DNA from: Styela clava
Lineage: Eukaryota > Chordata > Ascidiacea > Stolidobranchia > Styelidae
Length of the DNA: 64,000 bases
Assembly: GCF_964204865.1 (NCBI RefSeq)
Contig: NC_135251.1
Coordinates: forward strand, 19,902,001-19,966,000
Direction of reading: 5' to 3'
The position numbers and the translations under genes are program-made. The notes under the pieces are model-generated. The model worked only from the letters and a program-made list of their open reading frames with translations, was not told where the DNA came from and did no database searches. Below, piece by piece: positions 34,677-46,899 of this stretch (position 1 is the first letter of the stretch; the number at the start of each line of letters is the position of its first letter).

Positions 34677-36045
34677 TCAATTATATTGTCCGAAGCGTAG
34701 AGGTGGTACTCCTCTTGCAGTTCGCGAACTCCGTCTAACTGGAACAGGTTGTTTCTTGATTTTGACTTTCTCTTCTGGTCTAATAGTACCAACTTTCTCT
34801 TTCTCCTCTTCAAGAACCGGAACATATTTTACAGGAAACAGAAATTTTCTATTTCGCCAATATGTTCGGCCATTTGGGAGTTTGACGTAGTAATCTCGGT
34901 GTTGGCCTCTACCAACAATGACACCAGATTTGTCCCAACGTTTCATTGTTACATCTTGGACTCGTACATGTTGTCCAGCTTGCAGTGGCTTCAAGATATG
35001 AGTATTTCTGTCATATCTCATTTTGCTTTTCGACTTGATAATTTTCTGAGTATTATCAAGCTCATTGAGAATATCTTTGGTTCTGTCCGCATATCCTCGG
35101 TAGTGGACGGGAAAGATAGATCTGATTTGATGACCAAATAAGATTTCTGCCGGTGAAAATCCCGTTTTCTTCGGAGTATTTCTCCATTCGAGTAAGCCTT
35201 GTAGAAAAGATTCGTCATCAATATTTCCATTATGGCATGACTTTTTGACAAGTGTTTTCATAGCTTTCACACCAGCTTCGGCATGTCCGTTGCTCTGTGA
35301 GTAAAATGGCGTAGAAAATCCTTCTTTCACTCCCCAGCGTTTCAGAAAATCCAGAAACATTCGTGATTTAAACTGAGGGCCTCCATCACATCTTAAACGG
35401 ACGGGCACTGATAGATCAACAAACCACTTTCGTAGAACTCTGACGACTTGGCGAGAAGTTGGATGTTCTGCCCATGAATGAATACACGGCCATCCCGAAT
35501 ATCTGTCCAGCACGAGAAAATAGATCACAAGAAACGTCCTCAAATGGTCTCGACGGATTTGCACTTGCGATCAACGGTTCTTTCGACAAACTGGCTCTAT
35601 TCTCTTGACATTTCTGACAACTGTATACAGTGTTTTCAATATCACTGGATATAGCAGGCCAGTAAACCGCTTGTCTTGCACGTCTTTTTGTTCTTTCAAC
35701 GCCCTGGTGATACGCATGTAATTTCTGCAACACTTCACGTCTCCTGGATTTAGAATCACGATTCTGGAACCCAAAAGTATCAAATCGTTTTCGACTGACA
35801 TCTCTGACTTGCCAGTATGGACGCAAAGAATTTTTCAAAAGTTTTCTATCCAAAGGAAATCCATTCAGAACTATTTGTCTGAGATCTCGGTATGATTCGT
35901 CTTCTCTACCTGCATCGCGTAGATCAGATAGAATTGAATCTTCCAACTCGACATTTCCATATTTCACATCGGGATCAGATATGAGTGCTGCGCAAACTTT
36001 GATAGCATTCCTGAATTCTCGTTTAAAGAGAAATCGTTTAGCCAT
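34677..36045 (-). pseudogene. Ty3/gypsy pol 3' part: integrase, broken
   Basis: Two minus-strand frames. The first (36045 to about 35515) holds the zinc-binding H2C2 module (HAYHQGVER...CQKCQ) and the first catalytic Asp (SCDLF). The second (35564 to 34677) holds LDRYSGWP, DGGPQF and QSNGHAEAGVKAMK: the second Asp and the Glu are separated by 35 residues, as expected for D,D-35-E integrases. It ends in a basic C-terminal domain. A small deletion plus frame change near 35515 separates the two. RT, RNase H and the 5' LTR are missing, so this is a 3' fragment. Confidence 0.88.
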
Positions 36046-36082
36046 ATTTTAGTCAACTCAAAAGTTAATTGTTGCAATAATT

Positions 36083-36162
36083 CAAAACTGCTTGCGTACC
36101 ACTTGAAAAGCTCACGCGCACCACTAGTGGTACGCGTACCACAGGTTGAGAACCGCTAATTT
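36083..36162 (-). mobile_element. hAT-type tip fragment
   Basis: Minus strand reads AGCGGTTCTCAACCTGTGGT then ACGCGTACCACTAGTGG, a typical hAT terminal segment with an internal GTGGTACGCGTACCAC palindrome. It sits at the junction of the LTR-element fragment and the next hAT copy. Confidence 0.5.
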
Positions 36163-36396
36163 AACGTGTCTCGTCGGTATAATGTAATTGTGCTCATCGT
36201 TACTCACGTTTGATTCGAGATTACTATTAGGATTACTGAAATGAAAGATTACTATTCTAAAATATCACAATTTCTGGGCAAAATACGAACAATTGAAATT
36301 TATTTTATTGCATTCGTCTCCGTCGGTAGTTTCAGAATGGGAAAAAAGGTACATCGCGCGCACAATTGACTGTTGTTTGTTTCGATTTCAATTGTT

Positions 36397-36686
36397 ACTT
36401 ATCGATTTTAATCGGTAAGTATGTTGATAGGTATTTGTCTGTTTGTCTGTTACCTGCACGCGATATCTCACGAAAGCGAGATTGGTTCTGCTCAAGATTT
36501 TGCATGTGCATTCATTATATGTCGAACCAAAAGCCTATTGATTTCGGATGAATAATGTCGTATAATTAGCGAATTATTAATTGATTAGTGGTGGGACACA
36601 AGGTGTCACTATGGAGTGAGAGCGCTGTTTTGGGGGATCCCCTAACTTTCGATCGATAAGTCTTCAGTCTCTGACCGATATTCTCG
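36397..36686 (+). mobile_element. Hairpin-ended microsatellite-bearing element, copy D
   Basis: 290-bp short form with both ends intact (ACTTATCGATTTTAATCGGT; CTCTGACCGATATTCTCG) and only two to three TGTC/TGTT units. Flanks repeat a roughly 21-bp segment (CACAATTGA..TTTCGATTT at 36361-36389 and 36690-36710) present once at the empty site 49849-49871. Confidence 0.8.
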
Positions 36687-37146
36687 TTTCACAATTGATT
36701 GTTTCGATTTCGCAGTTACTACGATGAAAACCTAACATAACACCAAATTTTGTGATTTTCAATGTCTATAAAAGTCTGCTAAAACCAAACGTGTGATCTT
36801 CCATTTTAAGTTTCAGTTTTAATATTTTAGAATGCCGCTTTTCAATCAAGAAATTTGAGTTGCGGATTTACCTCTTTATTAATTATTATTTTTAGCATTT
36901 CTTCGCCGATGACTATATTATGGTAACATGTTTTTCACATTGAACCCATAATTCCCCACGAGAACAAAAAAGCAAATAACGTCGTCATTGTGTAACAATA
37001 CATGTATATGCCGAGGGAAATTTTTGATTTAGGGAGATTAAACACCGGCGTAAAGAGTTTAAAGATTCAAAAACACGCCATGCTGACGAAAAAAATTGGC
37101 GATTGTAACAAAATGCGCCTTTTAAGTTCTTCAAAAATGTTAAAAA

Positions 37147-37256
37147 GGACCTCCTGGAGTATGCGCACCAAGATGACTCACAACCTGAACTCAGATTGTG
37201 TACCAGGTTAGGGTTCGGGTTATGCGACATCTTGGTGCGCATACTTCAGGAGTACC
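37147..37256. mobile_element. MITE, GGTACTCCTGAAGTATG family
   Basis: 110-bp palindromic element, ends GGAGTATGCGCACCAAGATG and CATCTTGGTGCGCATACTTC. It interrupts the hAT copy where 50160-50180 runs uninterrupted (TCAAAAGGGAAAAGATTCG), giving an empty-site comparison. Confidence 0.8.
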
Positions 37257-37527
37257 GGGAAAAGATTCGACCCCTAATTTATTAATATGTTGCCAAGTGT
37301 CAAATTTACAGCTCCAGTATATATAACTTGTGTTTGAAATTTAGATTTATGTATAACTTGTATTAACCCTATTAAAAAAGGTTCAGCATTTAACTGAAGT
37401 AAAGTACTTCTAACTTGCTCAAAAATATTAATCTGAAAGTAACAATTTTAACATTTATTTTGGGGCTCCGTGAATAATAGTCAACTATTTCAAGGGCTCC
37501 GCAACACCAAAAGATTGAGAACCCCTG

Positions 37528-38443
37528 TCTTATTTCTTCTCCGCCACCACGTGGTGACATGTTATTGATTGCCGTCTTTCAATTATTAATTTTATACTTT
37601 GACTTCCGCGGAATTTGCATCATTTTAAAGACATATCTTCAATAAGCTCACCAACATTTTATACGTTTTGACTAACGCTAAACTACTAAGTATTTCTATT
37701 TTAAAGTCTGAAAGATCAACAGAAATTGTATTTTCTTATATACAGTAGTTTTCATTTGATGCTAAACTATACCTCTAACGCCACTGCTTATTTTCATTAT
37801 ATTGAAGCTGTAAAATGACTTCAAATTTTCGATATCATTCCAGAAACAATTAGGCAGACAAATTAAATCACGATATACTTTACTTAATCATATTCGAAAG
37901 AAGTTAGTAAAAACAGTAAAAGGCACAAAATCAAAACGAACAATAAAGGCGACGAAAAGATAAATGTAATATTTGTCCAAGCAAAACAAAGAAGTCGCCA
38001 TGACAACAACAAAATTGCAGCGAGATAAATGTTTTTTCAGCCTCCACAAATGGGCGATAGCTTTTTGTATTTTGTTTGACAAAATTGATTTCGTTGATCT
38101 TTTAATTTCGTAATCACTACTGAACTTACTTGTATATGATATTGTTTGAACGTGTCTAGTCATAGAGAATAAAGTATGAACTATGTTGATCCACTAATTC
38201 TGCTAATAGATAGTTTTATCGCGAAATGCTCTTTAAAATTATAAATATTATGAATAGAACTTACACACAAAGTCTAGCAAGATAGTGCTACATCTAAATA
38301 TTTAAATGAAAATTTACTCTTTTCAAGATAACTAAAGTCACATGCAACATCAAATTTTATCTTTTTCCTAGTACAACAAGTTAGAAATCAATGGCAGATA
38401 TTGTCTTTTAATACTGTTCACAAACATCGTCATTTCGAATGAT
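37528..38443. other. Intergenic, nothing recognised
   Basis: Downstream of DOMON gene 2 (minus strand), so it should hold its 3' UTR. No other supported feature. Confidence 0.4.
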
Positions 38444-41160
38444 TCAAAGTGTAGCCATCTGCCCCATGAAAACAGCAGCGACAAGGAGAACGGACCTGTG
38501 AAATATAAAAACAAACATTGATAAATCAAGTTCATGACATTAAAAAACATGGGAAATGCACTTCAACTCATTCATTCAACTTCAACTCATTTATAAGTGT
38601 AGTGTACGTATTTAAAATTTGGGTTATACAAAAGCAAAAAATAGCATACATCCAAATATAATAGAAAAATTATTCAATTGTATCAAATTCGATTCGATTA
38701 ATATTCGATTATATCTATGCGTAATGAGGATTGTATAACCATAATATATATTTATATTTAAATGTACAATAATGTGATAAAAAACAGGATTTGACATTTA
38801 AAATTGAAGTTTATACTAGTACATAAAGAAGGAACATTGAAACAGAGATTAAAAAAAGCATACCAGCTCGACATAACCATTGGGTAGAATCCACTGGATG
38901 TAGTTTCCACTTGTGGTTGTGACGAGGGCACCATGGCCTTCTTAGTGGTTAATTCAGACTCCGAGTCAACTTTGGCCATTTTTGTTGTTCCATCTACCGG
39001 CTCGGGAGTTCCCATTGTTTTACTTTCCATCACATTTACTTTTTCTGTAGTTGGCAAACCTGGGGTAGTAGGTGCTGGTGTCTGTGTCTCGTTTATGGAC
39101 GGTAGTGGTATATTTTTCAAACTTTCTTCCACTCCAAAGTTGACAACGAAGTTGATTTTGTTTGCTGAGGATGCTCTCCAATCGTGATAAGATATGATAC
39201 CTCCTGTTAGCAGTTTGTTAATTTATGTAAAACATATCATAAAAGGGGACCATTACATACTTTTGTGGCAAAATCCACTTTTCATGAATACCAAACTCGA
39301 ACATTAACGATTGAAATTTTTGAAAATATATTCCTTTCAAATTTCAATTTTTTTTTAATTTTGTCATTCTGAATTATTGGGTTAGATTGGGTTCAAGTAA
39401 TTTTACAGAATGTATTAAAAACTGGCTACACTATTTGAAATAAGGTCATGGCTAAAAGAAACAATATTTCTAATTTCACACACAATAAGTATCAATCACA
39501 ATGCATCTCTGACGATTTGTTAACTAATATATCTTTAGATTAAAATGTACTTTGTTTGTATGAATAACGTAAAATGCATACCGTCCAATTTTCCTTGTGC
39601 AACTAACAAATGAAATTCTGTTGAAGACAAATTAAATTGACGATCAGTGTCACCAACCGTTTTTGTAACAGACAAAGGTCGAGTGAACTTGCAATGAAGA
39701 GATCCATTCACGACAGCAACTTTTTCCAAAGTTAAACCTTCCTATGAATTAGAAAACACCAATAATTTGTCATAAATAAAGTTTGATGCGTGCGATGAAT
39801 AGTTGGTAACCCGCAGAGTAGTTTTTAATAACCGGGCCAGCAAAATCGGCTGAGTATTGAAATATATACATTGCTAATAATGTTTTTCTCCCAAGTCGTG
39901 AAATTAATAAATATACCCTGAGAAGTCATCTTGCTTTATCCGGTACCGTGAACTGACGTATTATCCAGAATAAGTTAGTCTTTGAGGCCATTATGCAAAT
40001 TAACAAAGTCATCACATGCAGAATAACATTGCTTGAATTCCGTGTTACAGAATCAGGACGATTTTACGTCATCTCGCGAAGAATATAATTTCGTATAATT
40101 CTAAAATTGTCAGGATTTTTTGTTACCACAAAAGTGCGTGAACATTGAACAAAAATTTGGTGATACTGTCTTCTTCCATTTCAATCATACATAGAGTAAA
40201 CCAGAAGCGGTCAGAATAATACTTACATCACAAAAATAGAGCAATGTGATGAAATGTAATACTCACCTCGAGTGGAAGTTCCAGGGGCTGGTTGTATGGC
40301 TGGTCGATGAAACCGCTTCCGAGTCCACTATTTGTGCAAAAATACAAGTCTGCATTTGTCATCTTGGAGGATGTTCCTAGTGCAACAGCCATATATGATG
40401 GTTCTGACGGGAGCTTTCCACTTCGAAGTTCAATGTCGATAGAGTCTGGAGCATCTGACTGCAATTGAACACGTTACAATTTTATTAACCAAGCAATTTC
40501 AAGACATATCGTGGCTGCGCGATGTGGTGATTTCTGTCCATAAACGTGATCAAATTATGCGCCATGCAAATTACATGGGATACATCATTCCAACATCCTG
40601 AAACTTATGGGAATATAAGAATGTGATTGATTATTCAACTCATTTGTAGTAGAATGGGTCTAATTAATTAATAAATTACCTGTTTTTATGCAAAAAGTAA
40701 AACATATACAATGGCAAATGTGGCACATACGCATATGAAGAAATAAAAAATTTGTAAATAATGAATTACTTGCTATAAATAATGAATTAATGCTAAAGCA
40801 AATATATATGAGCTTCATGTTATTTATCTCAGAAGGCCTACGCTTAAGAGAATCTTGAATTTGTGTGAACAAAACAGCAAAATCTCGTTTTACATAATGT
40901 ATGAACCTGAAGTTTGACAGGCAGGCATATTACTATGTGTATGATATTCTGTTTATTTAAAGCAATAAAAACAAACAAATGGGCTCATATTGATGTCTTA
41001 CCAATGACCAAGCAGTAAATCTACAGTCAGAATCAGAGTTGATATCGCATTCCATAGGAAAATATACACATGATTTCAATATTCCACACCCATTGTCCGT
41101 CACAAATGCTTCTGACATTATTGCCCCAAATACGAGGAAGGCACCGAGAACGTAATTCAT
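38444..41160 (-). CDS. DOMON protein with Thr/Pro stalk and GPI-type tail
   Basis: Minus-strand exons: 41002-41160, 40267-40458, 39582-39741, 38864-39203, 38444-38495; phases 0, 0, 1, 2; 300 aa. Signal peptide MNYVLGAFLVFGAIMSEAF, then a Cys segment (CGILKSCVYFPMEC..C.FTAWSL), a core (MAVALG..KMTNADLYFC) and a tail (LHCKFTRPLSVTK). These correspond exon for exon, and phase for phase, to one module of the neighbouring two-module gene, including the next exon's HDWRASS against HTWRAIS. The long fourth exon gives a Thr/Pro/Ser-rich stalk (about residues 160-250, mucin-like). The last exon supplies only SVLLVAAVFMGQMATL before the stop, a hydrophobic end with no cytoplasmic tail, as in GPI-anchor signals. 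So the domain is probably held on the outer cell surface. The ligand (heme or sugar) is not deducible. Confidence 0.8.
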
Positions 41161-43091
41161 ATTTAATTTATAAGTTATCTATATCAAATACCTGAAATGA
41201 CAACATTTTAGTTGATACTGTATAATTTGGGTTTTGGTATAGAATTTATCTAGATACGTTTGAACTCTGAGTTTGATGGATACAGTGACTTGCAAACGTT
41301 GTACATCCAAGACAAGCAGAAACAAGTCGCAATATCGTTCTCAATTTCTCTGAATGTCATGCTTTGTATCAAATTTTAACTGTACATCTGACCTTTATGG
41401 CATAATCAGATCAAATATCTAAGCTACATGGCAAGCGCAGGCGACATAAATGACACGATAATCTCATGCTCTCTTTGACGTATATATATTGAATTTTTAA
41501 CAATCTGCCGGCAGTAGGCCTACTACTCTTTTAGGAAATGGTTGGATTATTAGGTCTCGTAAGCTAACTACACATGAGGTAATTTTAAAAAAAGGACAAT
41601 GCTTTCCAGCTGGAACACGAAATTAGAAACACTTTTTGCCATGATTATTTATTTAAAAATTATTTTTTACATTCTCCAAATGACTCAGGACGAGTACCAG
41701 CACGAAAAATTTTGTCATTCAACATTGCTGGAGAAATTGAAAACTTCAAACTTTTAATTTCTTCTAAACTTGAAATTTCAATTCAAGTCAAAAACTATGC
41801 TTTGATGCACTTTCCAGCAAAAATCGGTTCTTATAACACAAGTCTACCTTCAGCTGAATTCCACAAACTGCCTAATTTTGCCTAACCCGTGCATAAAAGA
41901 CTCCTCTTTCTTTCCTCCATAAATAAGTGATGACCTGTAAAAACAATTCTAGCCAAATTGCTCGTCCCGAACTCAGTTCAACTGACCACACCCAGGCCTG
42001 AATTTGATCTTATATCTCCTGCCGCTCTTTGCCAAACTTAAAAGCTCTTTCTCTCAACTCATACGCCGTTGCGTTACGTAGTTAGTACCGCGTGATTCTT
42101 CTCTGAAACCTGAATAGGCGTTGAACGCCCTCGGGCATTTTGCACCAAGCAGATCAAGTGGGCTAGACTAACGAACTCTTCGCGTTCTAAATATTTAATT
42201 GCTGGTGTATGTTGGTGATCAATTTTGAGTTTGAATTACCAACTGCGTATACTCATCTCCAACCTTGGGCCTGAAATAAATCATCGTTTTTCATTGACAG
42301 TCCAACCATGGGTAATAATCATTTAGTTTGTTAAAAGACAATGCGGCATTTTCAAAGTTTACGTAAGATATTACGATTACACAATACTTTGTTCTTGTTA
42401 TTATTTTTCATTGCGCTATTGTTCCATTCATGATAACGAATTGACAGCTATGTTGATAAATAATATCTTAAGTAGACGATAATAGGAGTTTTCCTACATG
42501 GAATTAAAAACTAATTATATTTGCTGTTTTAGTTATTAAAACCTGCTTCAATAAAATTGTTATACACAAAGAAAGTCTTATATATGATAATTGTTATGCA
42601 TGGGATTTGAACCTGGATTATTTAACCACTAATTAGTTCATTGCACTTTCTGAGGATCTAACGATTATAATATGCCGTATAGGTAATTGTAATTTATATT
42701 AAGAGCAATCATTTTTGCTGGAATGAAGGTGGAAAGCCTTTTCATATCACGTGACAATTATGAAGTTCTGATCGATTCGTGTAAAGGATATATATACAGT
42801 TTAATAAATATATATGGTATATATACTGTTTAATAAATATTTTTTAATTTTTTTAACATTTTTTTAGGCGGACAGCATGTTTCCTTCGTATCTGGCAGTC
42901 AAAGATCAACACTAGGCCAAACGTATTTTGAAATTAATGTCAAATGATATTATTACAATTCCGCAATACGATAGGCTGTCAAGGCTATGCCTATACAATC
43001 AAAAGAATGCATAAACCGCCAATTCATACGTAAATATGTACATTCAAACTACTAGCTAACAACCAATGCTATATGCATCAGGGGGTATATA
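41161..43091. other. Intergenic, promoter side of DOMON gene 2
   Basis: No gene recognised. The stretch 41940-42180 is more GC-rich and contains the palindrome GGCGTTGAACGCC at about 42117-42129. A short direct repeat with TATACTGTTTAATAAATAT is at 42790-42840. Confidence 0.35.
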
Positions 43092-43282
43092 CAGTGGTGG
43101 GATTCAAATTTTTTGTCAGCCGGTTCTATCACAAAAGTCATATTTTTCAGCCGGTTCTGTTACAAAAAGTCATATTTATTTAGTAAATGAACCAGCTAAC
43201 ATGCTAACCGGTTCGCTGATCTCATGAAATTCCGCGAGACGGTTCTATAGAACCGGTGCGAATCGGCTGAATCCCACCACTG
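43092..43282. mobile_element. hAT MITE, CAGTGGTGGGATTCA family
   Basis: 191 bp with perfect 15-bp inverted ends (CAGTGGTGGGATTCA / TGAATCCCACCACTG) and flanking GGTATATA (43084-43091) and GATATATA (43283-43290), seven of eight matching. The interior repeats AGCCGGTTCT twice. Confidence 0.88.
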
Positions 43283-45054
43283 GATATATACCTAACAGCC
43301 AATCGAGTTTTATGCATGTACAGCCGTGTGCTTGCGTATTTTTACAACTTACGCGCACGAAACAAGCAGAATCATCCACTGGATGATGACACCATCTCTT
43401 CACACTCAGAACATATTGGAACACTGCAATTTAATCCGTACAAAATGTATTATAAATAAGAATCATTATCACGTTTTGTCAGCGAAGCTTCTTCATAAAC
43501 GTAAATACTTCGCGAAATAAACAAAATGACATCTGTTCATACACATAGCTTGAATTGCTGTTTATGCATAGTAGTTTATATGCATATCCAATTGCCTGTT
43601 AAGGAATATTTGATCGATTATAAATGATCATATTGGCTGTGTACTTACGTATCGTTACCTAACTACACTAGTAGAATGTGTTGTTCCTCACGTTTGTATA
43701 GACTTTCTATATCCATCCTCTACCTATATATACATGACATCTGGGATAACAAATTAATAATTTTCCTCGTATTCTGCTGAATTGTACGTTATATTTATGT
43801 TCGAAAACTTCATTTTATTACGTATCAGAAAAAAAATTGAAACGAAATTATCACGGTTTACTTGCCTATAAATATTACTATAAGGAAGAAATTTGTTAAG
43901 CATTGAAATATATATAATATCGATTGATTTATCAATATTTTTGTCTTTAAATGTTAATTTTTAAAATTACAGACTCAAAAATGAAATAACTGTCTTTTTA
44001 ATTATCGGCTGATGTTGTGCTTGAGTCAGTCAAAATAACAGTATTTTAATTATTATGTGATTATGGATTTTTTTGTAAGTAACCAGCGATCGTAACCATA
44101 TACTAATATTCATTAGACCTCATGAATGATATAACGAACGCTTTCTTGAAAAGTGTGACAACAAAAATTTAGTGAAATATCAGTGATTCTGTCGTTTTTG
44201 GGTATTTTTGTACTCGTGCCCAATGTCAAATATGTCTGAGACGATTATATAATTCAGACAGACGTGACTGAAATGTTGTAAAGTCTGCGTTTATGGTAAT
44301 AATAATCTTAAGTTCGTATCAAATTCATAGCTTTAAGACATTTAAAAGTTATTTGACATAGACGAAAAAACGTTGTAACAAGCATTGTGATTACGTGATC
44401 GTAATTCATGTCTGTTTCATGTGAGACTATGCATAACGCTGTAACGAATATTTCTGATTGATTGGTTGATATGGCCGCCATGGAAACTTTTGTGTATCTA
44501 AAATGTATAAAATACAAACGATTACCGACACGATACTATCCTGATGTTAATATCATTTTTATGTTCTTCTTTGGCTAAAATTAGCTCAAGTTATCTAGTG
44601 TATTCTATCTGGTGGTTTCAAGCTGTATAAATTCATTATATCACTGAAATTCGCAGTAATTTTTGCCTGGGCCGAATCTGTGTCGACTCTGTCATCAATA
44701 GTAGTGCTTTTCCGTAGCCCATACTGCACTGTCAATATTTTAAGATGTTAATGGAATACATACATACGTTCAAGAAGTATACGTTACGTTCGTTACATAT
44801 TTCTTGATACATATTTATTGATGTTCTTTCGATAATAGCTTTACTAGAACCGTACAACTCGGATGCAAGAATATAACATATTCTTACATAACTACTGTGT
44901 TTGAGACTGAAGATAAGTTCTAACAAAGTAAAGCTTGGACTAGTCTCCTTGTAGATGAGACTGAATATAAGACGTTTAAATGCCTTAACATAGGCTTAAT
45001 ATTTGAGCCGTGATCTCACAATCGATTTATGTGGAGTCGATATGTCGTACCGAA
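43283..45054. other. Intergenic, nothing recognised
   Basis: AT-rich, no exon, RNA or element end that I can support. Confidence 0.4.
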
Positions 45055-45180
45055 ATTATGTTTTTTCTTATTCGGCAAGATGCGGACCTATGGATCGTTT
45101 TATTATTATTCTGTTGTTGTTGAAGTTATTATTTTTCTTCTTTTTACGTATAAAACTCCGGCATTTTCTTGCACTTTCAA
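45055..45180 (+). repeat. Dispersed TTGGACAC/GTT-rich repeat, copy 4
   Basis: Shares GACCTATGGATCGTTTTATT, ATTCTGTTGTTGTTG with the family; truncated on the right. Confidence 0.5.
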
Positions 45181-45349
45181 TCTAAAAATAATTATTCGAT
45201 TGTATTCAATCGCGCCGTCTTACTCATCACATGTAGCCTACGCGGCTATGGCTATTCAGTTAACTGTTTTGCTTGTTATTAAACTGCACGTTATCTGAAT
45301 CCGAAGTGCGACTCTTCTCGTGGTTATTGGTTCATAAGGGTTGTTGTTA

Positions 45350-45570
45350 TTGGACACGTGGTGGACATAACGATCGTTTCAATATTATGTTGTTCTTGTT
45401 GTTCTTGGTATTTGACACAGAATAACACACCCAGTGGAAATCTTAAAAATCCGCTTTTCTCTTCGAATACTGGACCAATTGCTTTGAAATTTTCAGTGGT
45501 TAAAGATAATTTTTTTTCCCCAGAAGGCTATTACTTTTATTCATCTTAAATATTTCTGTTAGCTCTGTGA
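45350..45570 (+). repeat. Dispersed TTGGACAC/GTT-rich repeat, copy 5
   Basis: One of the best-preserved copies: TTGGACACGTGGTGGACATA, CGTTTCAATATTATGTTGTT, CGCTTTTCTCTTCGAATACT, GGACCAATTGCTTTGAAATT, TTTCAGTGGTTAAAGAT, AGAAGGCTATTACTTTTAT. Closest to the copy at 51905. Confidence 0.7.
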
Positions 45571-45829
45571 TATTTGTTTTTGTTTGCCATGACGTCATTA
45601 AACGTTTTGCGGGCATTGGACGCCATTTTGTGTCCTACTGTACTGCTTCGCTTGGTGTGAATATATTTGTAGATTGTGATCTGACGGTCGAAACATTGTG
45701 CGTATGTTTTTTTTTACTCGTTGATTTATTATTGTTTGTGTTTGCAATGTTTCATGTACGACAAAAAAAATTATCTTAATCTGAATCTGAAACTGGTAAA
45801 TATTTCAATGCCCGACATGGACAGGCAAT

Positions 45830-45925
45830 TGCACGGGTGGCCCTGATTTGCCATCGGATTAAATTGTCTTATCGGGTTTTCACTCCCCCGGCATAAATAA
45901 AAAAATCCTATCTCAAGGTTATACT
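45830..45925 (+). repeat. SINE 3' fragment
   Basis: Matches the 3' part of the SINE at 47192: TTGTCTTATCGG, CTCCCCCGGCATAAATA and the tail AAATCCTATC. The tRNA-like head is missing. Confidence 0.65.
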
Positions 45926-46001
45926 GATTACCTTATCACTGTTTGATTCTGATAACCATTTATAGCATGGTATCGCGGATCTTACTGCGAATTTAGAACA
46001 T

Positions 46002-46650
46002 CAGGGGTTCTTAAACTTTTGGTGTTACGGAGCCCGTAAAAGGCTGGCTATTATTCACTGAACCCCACAATAAATTTTCAAAATAAACCAAACAAAATAC
46101 ACACTGTTACTTACCGATTAATGTTCCTGAGTAAGTTAAAATTACTTTACTTAATTCAAACGCTAAACCTTTTATAATAGATTTAAAAACAAGGCATAAA
46201 TAAATCCAAATTTCACATATAGATTATATGTATTAAGTCTGTAAATTGGACACTTGACAAACATATTAATAAATTTGGGGTCCAACCCCCTCCCTTATGA
46301 TATTTTTGGAAGACTGAAAAAGTCGCTAATAACGTTCGCCTTTGCAATTTGGTTGTGCGTTCGCCATTGCTTTTAGACATTGTGAATCACAAAATCTGGT
46401 GCCATGTTGGGTTTCTCTAGAAATTATACCATAGTCACTGAAATCGAAACACAGTAAATTGAGCGCGCGATGTACCTTTTTATCCATCCTGAAACTACTG
46501 ACCCTGGAACTATCGAGCCATATGCGACTTTTTCTCGGATATGTAGCTACCTACAGTATACGTTTTTTTTTCAGAAATCGAAATAAACTTGAATTCCGCT
46601 CATTCGTTTACCCAAGTATCGCAAAACCAGATCCGAAATAAACAACAATC
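46002..46650 (-). mobile_element. hAT element, GGGGCTCCGC family, copy 3 (inverted, truncated)
   Basis: Starts CAGGGGTTCTTAAACTTTTG then GTGTTACGGAGCCC, the reverse complement of the right end at 50457, and continues collinearly with the inverse of that element (TTAATAAATTTGGGGTC, ATCGAAACACAGT). The far end was not located; end coordinate approximate. Confidence 0.65.
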
Positions 46651-46899
46651 TTGCAATAGTAAGGTTTGAAGAAAATGTGAAGAACTGTGGCAATAATGGC
46701 TCTGGTAAATCCTACACTATGATATCTTCGGTCGTTTTCGTCTTTTTAGAAAAAACTCGCACTACGCCGTTTACACGCTAGGTGGCGTAAGTGCTATTGT
46801 TTACATTTGCTAAAGCAACGACGTCGGAGCACACAGACACAGATCGTACCGCTCGCATGAATGTTTAAAGGATTTCTTAAATGAACTGTATAATTAAAC

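Larger units (their letters stand above)
36163..37527 (+). mobile_element. hAT element, GGGGCTCCGC family, copy 2 (left-truncated)
   Basis: Collinear with 49530-50457: shared ATTCGAGATTACTATTAGGA, GCTCCGTCGGTAGTTTCAGA-like segments, ATTCCCCACGAGAACAAAAA and the end CCAAAAGATTGAGAACCCCT G. The left end is missing. It is interrupted by copy D of the hairpin-ended element (36397-36686) and by a MITE (37147-37256), both absent from the copy at 49205. Confidence 0.75.

Noticed and set aside
34749..35141. Plus-strand 130-aa frame
   Set aside because: Antisense to the integrase region of the LTR-retrotransposon fragment.
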